DNA from: Planctomycetota bacterium
Lineage (GTDB): Bacteria; Planctomycetota; J058; JAJDCQ01
DNA: 35,950 nucleotides
Reading direction: 5' to 3'
Assembly (NCBI GenBank): GCA_029260755.1
Contig: JAJDCQ010000072.1
Span: forward strand, 1-35,950
Of the stretch, positions 1 to 12,000 are shown one piece after another (the stretch's first letter is position 1; every line of letters starts with the position of its first letter). The notes beneath the pieces were generated by a model. The model searched no databases. It had not been told where the DNA came from and saw nothing but the letters and a program-made list of their open reading frames with translations. The translations under genes were made by a program, and so were the position numbers.

Positions 1-3000
1 TTCAGCGACCCGGTCAACCCCATCGCCATCGACGCCGACTCGGCGACGCCGGTCTACGCCGACGTCGGCGGCTTCGACGTGAACGAGCTCGTTCCCGGCG
101 GCGGCGACGCCCAGATCGACGCCGGCGTCAGCTTCGACGCCGCCGGGACCTTCCAGTTCGGCGTGACCAACGACGTCGCCGAGACCGTCACCTTCACCGT
201 CACCGCCAACGGCGGCGAGACCGGCAACGTCGACGTCACCTGGGACCCCGACGTCTTCAACAAGCTCGTCGTCACGGCCGCTCCGAACGACCTCGACGTC
301 GGTCAGGCGACGACGATCACCGTCGAGGCGCAGGATCAGTTCGACAACCCGATCCCGGGGGAGAACTTCGCGAACGTCGACGTCGATCAGGTCGGGGCAC
401 AGGTGCCCGGGCTCACCTACGACGAGGCGAGCCTGAGCGACCCGGGCGGCGTCCTCGACGACGAGGACGACGGCACCGCCCTGATCACGAACGTGACGAC
501 CGACGCCGCCGGCCGCTTCTCGTTCACGGCCACCCAGACGACGCTCGATCCGAACGACACCGGCGCGGCGCTGAACTTCGACCTCGTCACGTTCACGGTC
601 ACCGACCTCGCCTCGACCCAGGCCGACACGGCGGACGTCACCTGGCGGGCGGGCGCGGTCGACGTCTTCGACCTCGTCTCGAGCGCCGCCGTCCTGACCG
701 CGGGCGAGACCGCGACGGTCACGATCACGGCGCGCGACGCGTTCGGCAACGCGGTCGACGGGCACACGACCGGCCTGACCGGCATCGACGTCACGGTCAG
801 CACGGCCGGCGCGGGGATCAGCTATACCGACGGCACGCTGACGATCTCCGACCTCGGCGGCGGGAACGCCACGGTCGACCCGGCCCAGACGCTCCCCGAC
901 GGCGTCGGCACGGTCCTCGTCACGAACACCGTCGCCGAGACGGTCACGTTCGACTTCGACCAGAACCCCAACGGCAACGTCGACCTGACCTGGCTCGCGG
1001 GCCAGATCGAGAACTTCTCGGTGACGGCGGGCAACACTTCCCCGACCGCGGGGTCGCCGAGCACGATCACCGTCATCGCCCGAGACGTGTTCGACAACGC
1101 GATCCCGAACTTCAGCAGCGCCGTCGACATCGACCTCGAGGCGTTGACCGGCGGCGTGGCGAACGCCGACGTCAGCTTCAGCGCCGGAGCGGGCGACGAT
1201 GGCGACGGCACGGGGACGATCGCCGCCGGCCTCGACTTCGGCGCGGCCGGCACCGTCACCTTCGACGTCACGAGCTCCGTCGCCGGCGATCAGGTCACCG
1301 TCCGGGTCACCGAGACGGGCGGGGCGACCGGCAGCACGAACGACACGAACACCGACATCACCTGGCAGCCGGGCGCCCTCGCCTCGTTCATCGTCGTGGC
1401 GAATCCGACGAACATCACCGTCGGGCAGAGCTCCATCATCACGGTCACGGCGCAGGACGCGCTCGCCAACGTGATCCCGAACTTCACCTTCGCGACCGAC
1501 GGTCTGGTCACCGCGAACGTGTCGGCGAACGTCAGCTTCGCCGCGGCGACGATCCCCGTCGTCGATCAGGGCAACGGCACCGCAACGATCGCGAACGGGT
1601 CGAGCTTCGACGCCAACGGCCAGGGCTTCTTCCTCGTCAGCAACGAGGTCGCCGAGGGTCCGATCACGATCACCGTCGAGCAGACGGGGACGGGTGAGTC
1701 GGGCACGAGCGGCGGGATCACCTGGAACGCGGACGCCCTCGACCGGTTCGACGTGGTCGCGAACCCGACGGCCCGGACGGTCGGCGAGGCGACCCTGATC
1801 ACGCTCACCGCCCGCGACCGGTTCGACAACGTCCTCGTCAACGAGAACCCGGCGGTCGTCAACATCACCCAGACCGGCGGCCTCGGCGCCGGCTTCAGCT
1901 ACATCCAGGGCGCGGGCGATCTCGGCGGCGGCGTCCTCGGGGCGCCCGACGGGAACGGCAACGTCGTCATCACGAGCCCGACGTTCGACGCGGTGACCGG
2001 CCAGATCTCGTTCGAGGCGACCGTCACCCTGCTCGTCCAGAGCGACGCCGGCGCGGCCCTCAACTCGGACGTCGTCAACTTCGCCGCCGATGACGGCGGC
2101 GCGGCGACGGGCGACACGGGCGACTCGGCCACTGACGTCACCTGGACGGTCGACGCGGTCGTCGCCCTCGACGTCTCGGCGAACCCCGCGAACCTCACCG
2201 CGGGTGAGACGAGCACGGTCACGATCTTCGCCCGCGACACGTTCGGCAACGCGGTCCACGACCACGACACCGGCGCCGTCGGCATCGACATCACGATCCC
2301 GATCCCGAGCGCCGGCGTGAGCTTCGACGACCGCATCTTCACCGTCACCGACCTCGGCAACGGCGCGGCGACGATCGACGCCGGTCAGCTCTTCAACGAC
2401 GGCTTCGGCACGATCGACATCACCAACACCCTCGCCGAGTCGCAGACGTTCACGTTCACGCAGACCGACCCCGTCGGGATCGCGGCGGACAACGTCGTGA
2501 TCGACTGGGGCGGCGGCGGGCTCGACAACTTCCTCGTCACGACGGACATCCAGAACGTCACCGTCGGCGCCCTCAACATCGTCACGATCACGATCCAGGC
2601 GCGCGACGCGAACGACAACCCGCTCCCCCTCGAGAACCTCGGCGGCACCGACCTCATCATCTCGCAGGCCGGCGGGCTCGGCGGGCCGAACTTCGTCTAC
2701 TCGAACTTCCTCCCGGTCGGCGCGCTCGCCGACAACAACGACGGGACGGCCACCATCTCGGGCGTGATCTTCGATGCTCTCGGTGAGGCGACCATCCAGG
2801 TCACCAACACCCTGATCGACCCGGCCGGCGCCGACCGGAGCTCGGACACGGTCACCTTCACGGCGACCGCGGGCGCGGCCGCCGGCTCGACCGACGCCGG
2901 CAACGACGTCACCTGGAACGTCGGCGGGCTGAACAGCTTCGCCCTCGCGGCGGTCAACACCAACCGCGTCGTCGGCGAGGCGGTCAGCTACACGGTCACG

Positions 3001-6000
3001 GCCCTCGACGTCGAGGGGAACGTGATCCCCGGCCACAACCAGGACGTCTCGATCACGAAGGACCTCGGCCTCGCGAACGACGCGGCGATCACCTACGTGA
3101 TCGTGGCGGGCGCGGCGACGGTCACGCCCGACGGGGCCGGTCAGGCCGACCTCACCAACGTCGTCTTCGACGCCGACGGCGAGCTCGGCGTCGACATCAC
3201 GGTCACGCTCCTCGACCAGGGCGACGGCGTCGCGACGTCCGACACGATCGACTTCACGTTCACCGACCAGCCGCTGGGCGTGATCTCGGTCGCGAGCAGC
3301 ACCGGTGGAGACCAGACGACCTGGAACGTCGGCGCCCTCGAGAACTTCCTCATCATCGCAACCGACCAGGTCGGGGGCTCGGTCGCCCCGCCGACCGGCG
3401 TGAACGTCGGCACGACGGCGCGCCTGACGATCACCGCCCGCGACGAGTTCGACAACTTCATTCCGGACCACGACGGCGGCGCGGCCGACCTCCAGATCCG
3501 GCAGGCCGGCGGGGCGCCCGGCGGCGGCACCGGCGACCCCGGCGACCCCGACGTCTCGGGCTTCGACTACGCCGATCCCAACGGTGCGGTCCTCGGCGGG
3601 ATCGTCGAGTTCGACGCGGGCGGCGCGGACGGCGGCGGCGCCGACCTGACGAACGTCACGTTCAACGGAACCGGCGAGGTCGAGATCGACATCGACAACC
3701 TCCGCCTCCAGCAGGTCCTCCCGCTCGGCGCCCAGTCGGTCGCCGAGTTCAACCGGAACGACGTCCGGTTCACCGTTCGGCAGGACTCGCTCGGCGTCAG
3801 CAGCGACGCGGACGACCCGAACCTGGTGACGTGGACGACCGAGGAGGCGCTCGCCGACGCGTTCTTCGTGAACGCGCCGATCGCGAACGGCTTCCAGGCA
3901 GGCGACTCGGCGGAGGTGCTCGTCAAGCTCATCGACGCGAACCTCAACATCATCGCGGGCTTCACGAACGCCGAGTTCACCTACGTCTCGATCGCGACGC
4001 GTAACGGCGTGGACATCCTCGACGAGGCGAGCAACTTCGACGTCGACGACGCCGAGGAGGCGACCCTGCTCCTCGATTACCCGGTCGGGATGGACACCTT
4101 CCCGCCGACCGCGCAGCTCGACGACGGTCAGGCCCGGGCGGACCAGAACTCGGCCTTCAACGAGGCCGACGGGGTCTCGTTCCGGTTCTTCGTCACGAAC
4201 GACAACACCGAGGCCGCCACGTTCGCCGCCGCCTCGAGCGCGCAGGGCAACGCGAACAACGTCGAGGGCGCGAACATCTCGCTCATCGGCGAGTCGAACG
4301 AGATCACCTGGGCGACCGGCACGATCGGTAGCTACCTCATCGAAGCGGATACGACCGACGTCCTCGTCGGAACGGCGATCACGATCACGATCACCGCTCG
4401 CGACAACCAGGCCATTCCCGTGGCGATCCCCAACGTCTCCGTCGAGTTCTTCAACGGCGAGAGCTTCATCGACCTGACCCAGATCGGCGGACGCCCGAAC
4501 GACCTGGCGCCGCAGCTCGGCAACTTCATCTACGTCGTCCAGCCGCCGTTCGACACCCTCCTCGCGATCGACGTGAACGCCGACGGCAGCGCCCGGCTAC
4601 GGCACCCTGATGGCGAGACGGTCACCGAGCTCACCTTCGACGCCAACGGGCAGCTCCAGTTCGAGCTCACCGCCCAGTTCATGAACGACGACGGCGACCT
4701 GAGCCGCGATGACGTCCAGCTCGACGTCGTCGACGTCGGCTTCGCGACCGGCAGCACCGCCGATGCGGTGGTCGGCGCGGCGGGCGACCTCACCTGGCGG
4801 GTCGGCCCCCTCTTCGAGTTCCTCCTCGCCGCAGCCAACACCGACCGGATCGTCGGCGAGGCGGTCAGCTACACCCTGACCGCCCGCGACTCGTTCGCGA
4901 ACGTCATCCCCGACCACAGCAACGACGTCGCGATCACCAAGGTCGGCGGCCTCGCCAACGACGCCGCGATCACCTACGCGGTCGTCCAGGGCGTCGGCAC
5001 GGTCGTGCCCGACGGCCTCGGCCAGGCGCTCCTGAACGCCGTCGTCTTCGACGCCCAGGGCCAGCTCGGCGTCGACATCACGGTCACCCTCCTCGACCAG
5101 CCGGTCGCCGGCGACGACAGCGACCTCATCGACTTCACGTTCACCGACTCCCCGGCCGGCGTGATCTCCGTCTCGTCGACCGGCGGGCTCGAGACGACCT
5201 GGAACGTCGGCGCCCTCGAGGAGTTCACCGTCACGGCGAACCCGACCCTCCTCACCGTCGACGATCCGACTCTCATCACCGTCGTCGCTCTCGATGAGTT
5301 CGACAACTTCATCCCCGGCCAGGTCTCCGACATCGACATCACCCAGGTCGGCGGCTTCGGCCCCGGCTTCAGCTACGTCGAGGGGGCCGGCAACGTCGGC
5401 GGCGGCGTCTTCGGCGCGGTCGGCGGCAACGGCGAGGTCACCCTCTCGAACGCGACGTTCGACGGGAACGGCGTGATCTCGTTCGAGGCGACCGTCACCC
5501 TCCTCGACCAGACCGACACCGGAAACGCCCTCAACGAGGACATCGTGGCGTTCACCCTGACCGATCAGGGATCCGGCTCGACCGGCAACACGACCGACAC
5601 GGGCACCGACGTCCGGTGGGTCGTCGATGCGGTCGCGGAGTACGACATCGTCGCTAACCCGGCCAGCCTGACGGCCGGCGACGCGAGCACGGTGACGATC
5701 ACCGCTCGCGACCAGTTCACCAACGCCGTCCACAACCACACGACCGGCGTCGCCGGCGTCGCGATCGTCACGACCGGCACCGCCGCCACGATCAACTTCG
5801 CCGACGGCAGCTTCACCGTCGACAACGGCACGGCGACGATCGACCCGAATCAGATCTTCGTCGACGGCGTCGGCACGATCGACATCACCAACACGACGGC
5901 CGAGCTGGCGAACTTCGACTTCACCGACGGCGTCTTCAACGACGACGTCGACATCACCTGGGTCCCCGACGCCCTCGACAACTTCCTCGTCGTCGCCGCC

Positions 6001-9000
6001 CCGACCGACGGGAACGTGGTCGGCGACGCCGTCCTGGTGACGATCACGGCCCGCGACCAGTTCGACAACTCGATCCCGGGGCAGACGACCTCGCAGCTCG
6101 ACATCACCCAGTCGGGCGGCTTCGGCCCGGGCATCACCTACGGGGCGCTCCTCGCGGGCGCCGGCACCCAGGTGCCGGACCTCGCCAACGGCAACCTCGC
6201 GATCACCACCGCCGTCTTCGACGGAAACGGTCAGGTCGCGTTCGAGGTGACCGACACGCTGATCGACCAGACCTCGGGGACCGACCTGAGCGCGGACACG
6301 GTCACCCTCGACGTGAGCCACGCCGACGGGGCCGAGGTGGGCTCCACATCGCCGACGTTCGACATCACCTGGAACGTCGGCGCCCTCGACGCGTTCGACG
6401 TCTCGGCCGACCCGACGGCTCTCCGGACCCAGACGGGCGAGGACACGACGACGGTCACGATCGTCGCCCGCGACTCGTTCGGCAACGCGATCCCGGCCCA
6501 GACGGGCGGGCTCGCCATCACCCAGACCGGCGAGGGCGTCCTCGGCGCCGCCACCGGGTTCGTCTTCTCGGGCTTCGTCGGCGATCCCGGCGCCGCCCTC
6601 GTCCCCGATGGGAACGGCGAGGCGGTCATCAACGGCGCGGCCGGCACCGATCAGGTCTTCGACGACGACGGGACGGTCGAGTTCGACCTGACCAACACCC
6701 TCATCGACGCGACCGACGGCGACGGCAGCCTCGACAACGTCCAGCTCACGTTCACCCACCAGGTGGCGAGCGCGGCCGGCCCCGAGACGCAGGACCTCGT
6801 CTGGAGCGTCGGCGACATCGACGAGTTCTTCAACGTCGTCGACCAGGCGAACGTCGTCGTCGGCCTCGACACCGTCACCTACACGCTCACGGCCCGCGAT
6901 GAGAACGACAACCCGATCCCGCTCTTCACGACGGCCACCCTGTCGCTGACCCAGGCGAGCGGCGGCAACAACGGCGCTGGGTTCACCTTCAACGGCCTCA
7001 TCCTCGGGACGGGCGTGGTGACGCCCATCGGCGGCGGCGACGCCGAGGTGAGCAACGCCGTCTTCGACGCGAACGGCCAGGCGAGCTTCGAGTTCAGCAA
7101 CGACCTCCTCGACCAGACCGACCTCGGCCTCGGCGGCGCCGACGGCCTCGACTTCGACGACATCACCTTCACCGTCGCGGAGGCCGAGACGGGCGTCAGC
7201 GACGTCACCCCGACGGTCACCTGGAACGTCGACGTCGAGGACGAGTTCACCCTCGTCGGGACGCCGGAGGCAGTCGTTGCGGGCTTCCCGAACGACTTCG
7301 TCGGCAACATCCTCGAGATCACCGTCACCGTGCGTGACCAGTTCGGCAACGCCATCCCGGAGTTCTCGCTCGAGAACGACCTGGTCGTCTCGTCGTCGGG
7401 GACCGGCGAGGACGCGATCGAGGGGCAGCGGACCTTCTTCATCGAGTTCGACGTCGGCGGCGGCTTCGTTCCGTTCGACGCCACCGACTCGGCGGCGGCC
7501 ACGGCGACGATCGCCGTTGCGAGCGGGCCGCTCGACGTCGACGGGACGTTCACGTTCCGCGTCCTCGACCGGACGGCCGAGGCGGCCGACCTGACGGTCA
7601 CCACCGACACGATCGCCGGCGGGAACATCACCAACGTCGCGTTCGGCGTCGAGTGGTTCGTGCGCGACTTCGACAACTTCCTCGTCGAGGTCGACGACCA
7701 GGGCCCGACGGCGAACGGCGTCGTGACCCTCACCGTGACGGCCCGAGACCTGTTCAACAACTCGATCCCGAACTTCGACGAGACGAACGTCATCGGCGGC
7801 GTCTTGCCGAAGTTCGTCGAGATCACCCAGGCGGGCGGCACCGGCGACGACAGCCTCCTCGGGCTCCACACGACCGAGCTCGGGGACGCGCGCCTCTCGC
7901 CGATCGACTACGACCCGAACGGCAACTTCGGCGGCGTCTTCAACGACGACGACGACGGCACCGCCCAGATCGCCGACATCACGACGGGGAACACCCCGTT
8001 CGATGGCGCCGGGCAGACGACGCTCGAGGTGCTGAACAAGAAGGCCGAGGGGCCGGTCACGTTCACGGCCGAGGTGCGCGACGGCAACGGCGGCCAGTTC
8101 GGCAGCGGCACCAGCCCGGGCGTCACCTGGGCGCCGGACGCGATCGAGCACTTCCTCGTCGAGAGCGCCCAGCAGACGGTGAACGCCGGGGCGCAGGTGC
8201 TCATCACCGTGACGGCCCGCGACGTCTTCAACAACGCCGTCCCCGACCACTCGGCGATCGACCCGATCGACATCACCAGCACCCATCTGCCGCCCGCGGC
8301 CGACGGCGAGATCCGGTTCACCTACCTCAACGTCGACACCGACAACCAGGACGGCTCGGCCCAGCTCGATCCGTTCACCCTCTTCGACGGCAACGGCCAG
8401 ATCACGTTCAGCGCCCGGAACATCCTGGCCGAGGCCGACGTGATCATCGCCGTCGACCAGAACGGGATCGGCGGCAGCACCGACGAGAACGACGGCGACC
8501 CGCTCGTCGCAGGGCGCGACGGCGAGAGCAACGTGACCTGGGAGGCGGGCTTCGCCAACCGGATCATCGTCGTCCTGCCGGGCCAGACCCACGTCCCCGG
8601 CATCGACCCGGGCGTGGCCGGCTTCCTCGACAGAGCCATCATCGACAGTCCGGACGACCAGGTCAGCGACGTCCCCTTCAACATCGACGTCCTGGCCGTC
8701 GACGCGTTCTTCAACATCGACGACGATCTCAACCAGGCGAACTTCGGCACCCTCGCCGACATCCTCATCACGACGACCGACCCGTTCGACGGCGAGGCCG
8801 CCTTCCTGAACCGGCAGTTCGGCGACGGCGGGAGCAACGGCGAGGCGATCTTCACGATCGACCCGGTCGTGGCGTCGCTCGCGAACGTGATCACCCCGAT
8901 CGGCAACGCGGCCATTCCGAACCAGGAGCGGAGCGACAACTACATCGTCCGGCCGAACGCGGGCCAGCTCCAGCTCCGGGCCGTCCTTCCCGGCCAGACG

Positions 9001-12000
9001 CTCACGCCGGGCCTCGGGGTCGTCAACGACAACGGGATCGCGCCGGACGACCAGGGCGTCGGCGCGGCGTTCAAGGTGTTCGTGTTCGCCCTCGACGACA
9101 ACTTCAACATCAGGGAGGACATCGTCGGCGACGTCGGAATCTTCAACGACGACAACCAGATCGACGTCAACCTGAACGCCCTCGACGGCATCCGCTTCGG
9201 CACGAGCCTCTCGGGCGAGGGAGCCGCGACGGTCGTCAACGGCGGCAGCGTCGACATCACCCTCAACCCGAACGGCTTCAACACGGTCCGCCCGCTCGGC
9301 GTCCTCGACATGGGGACGCGCCTGAACGGCAACGACATCGCGGCGACCATCGAAGCTCTCGTGCAGGACGCCGACGTCGACAGCGTCGCGGTCAACTTCC
9401 AGGGGCTCTTCTTCCCCGAGTTCAGCCGCTATCTCCTGATCTCCGGCGACGCGGCCGCGATCAGCGAGCCCTCGGGGGTCCAGGTCAACAACACGGCCGG
9501 GACGAGCGCGGCCACCCTCCTCCTCGGCCCGGTCAACGGCGGGATCGAGTTCGAGGGCGACGTCGCCGAGCAGGTCCAGGAGTTCACGGCCGGCGTCGCC
9601 GTCCTCGAGCTCGAGAACCAGGTGGCCGGCCTCCACCGGATCTTCGGCCGGGCGAACGGCGGGGCCGACCCCGACGACGTCCTGATCCAGCCGTTCGACA
9701 ACCAGATCATCAGCGATGAGTACATCGTCAACGACCTCCAGTTCTTCATCGAGGAGGTCACCCTTCTCGGCGACGGCGCCGGGAACATCAGTCAGGTCCA
9801 GGTCGAGTTCAACCTCGACCCCGACCCGGCGTTCGTCGACCTCGACAACTTCAGCCTGAGCAACGCGCTCGACACGGCGGTCGGCGCCCGCGTCGTCTCG
9901 CTGATCGATGAGATCCTGATCCTCGAGCTCGATCGCGTGATCGGCGGCACGTCGGTCACGGGCCTGACGTTCGAGTTCAACAACGTCGGCAGCGACATGA
10001 AGAGCACGATCGACACGGGCGCGATCCTCCTCGACGCCTTCGTCGGGGTCGGGAACGCCGGCGAGCTCGTCGACGGGGCGCCGCCGGTCCTGATCTCGGT
10101 GACCTCGCTCGACACCGACGGTAACCTCGGGCTCGACCTGCTCCGGCTCGTCTTCTCCGAGCGGATCCGGTTCCGGGCGGGCTCCGGCACGAGCATCAGC
10201 GCGCCGTTCGACGAGTTCACCAAGGCGCAGTTCGACAACCTGGTCGATCCCATCGTGATCGACGACGACCCGAACGGCGTCGAGGTGAACACGCGCTTCC
10301 TCGTCCGGCTGGACGGAGAGACGGGCGGCGCCGACGACTTCCGCCTGGTGAGGCTCAACCAGGGCCTCGCCGGGGCGAACGTGATCGCCCAGGACATGCA
10401 GAACCAGATCCGCGCCCTCGCTGCCGAGATCGACGACCCGGTCGTGGCCGCCGCCTACGCGAACGCGAACGTGATCTTCGACATCGTCACGCGACGCTTT
10501 CAGGTGAAGAGCGGCGCCAGGACGGTCACGGGCACGCCTTCGCGGGTCGAGGTCGTCCCGTTCACGGTCGGCCGGAGCGTCGGCGGCGAGATCGTCGACC
10601 CCGACGGCCTCGAGATCCGGGACGCCGGCGTCGGCCTCGGCTTCGTCAACAACACGTTCCTGATCCAGGTCGGCGAGGACCCGACGCCGCGGCAGGTCGT
10701 CCTGCCGGCGCGGGCGCCGGCGATCGGCGTCGCCGACGTGATCGCCGACGACATCGAGACAGCCGTCCAGGCGCTCGCCGGCGCCGTGCCGGCGCAGTTC
10801 TTCGACGCCTACGACCAGTTCACGGCCGACTTCGACGCGGGCAGCAACCGGTTCGTCCTGCGAGCCGGGATCGCGACGGTGCGGAGCGGCAACGTCCTCA
10901 ACCCGAACGACGCGATCGACCCGCTGACCGTCTCCGAGCTCAGCCAGGTGATCGTCCAGCCCGACCTGGGCGTGACCGGTCAGTCGATCTCGGGTGACCT
11001 GAGCGGCGGCATCAGCCTCGTCACCGATGTGAACGACCGCCTCCTGATCCGGGTCAACAACGAGCGGGGCGGCGCCGAGGGCTTCCGCCTGATCCAGCTC
11101 GGCGCGACCAACTCCGCCGCGGTGGCGGCCGCCGACCTCCAGTCGCAGGTGCAGGCGCTCGCCGGCGTGGTCGGGGTCGACTTCCAGAACGCCTACTCGG
11201 GCTTCACGGCGGTCTTCGACGGCACGAACCTCACCCTGAGCTCGGGGCAGGTCTCGCTCGCCGACCAGATCTCGACCGTCGAGATCCGCCCGTTCGACAT
11301 CGGCCGGTTCGTCTCGAGCAGCTTCGCGGCCGGCGAAGAGGACCTGATCCCGATCGGCGCGAGCGCGACCGACCGCCTCCTCGTCCGCCTGAACAACGAC
11401 CCGAACGGGTTCCACGCGATCCAGCTCACGCCGGCGGCCGCCGGCACCGACGTCGACGTGATCATGGCCGACCTCGAGGCGCAGGTCCGCGCCCTCGACG
11501 CGGTCGCGGACGCCACCGTCGCCGCCGCCTACACCAACGCGATCGTGTTCTTCGACGAGGACAGCTCGCGGATCGTCGTCAAGAGCGGGCTCGCGTCCGG
11601 CGCGACGGTGAGCCGGGTCGAGCTCGAGCCGTTCTTCGGCCGGAGCGTGTCGGGCGTGATCGCCGATCCGGTCAACCTGACGGTGAACGCCGGCGACACG
11701 TTCCGGATCAACCTGAACGGCGACCCGACCGGACCGCACGACATCACCTTCGCCGCCCAGATCATCGGCGCGGCCAACATTGCGGCCGAGATCGAGACGC
11801 AGGTCCAGGCCCTCGCGGGCGTCGTCGGGGTCGCCTTCTTCGACGCCTACGACCTCTTCACCGCCGTCTTCGACGGGACGACCGACCAGTTCATCCTCAC
11901 CACCGGCCTCCCGAACGACGCCGCCACCGTCACCTCCGTCCAGGTCTCGCCGGGCGGACAGGACGCCGCGGTCACCCTGCTCCTCGGCAACGCCAACGCC

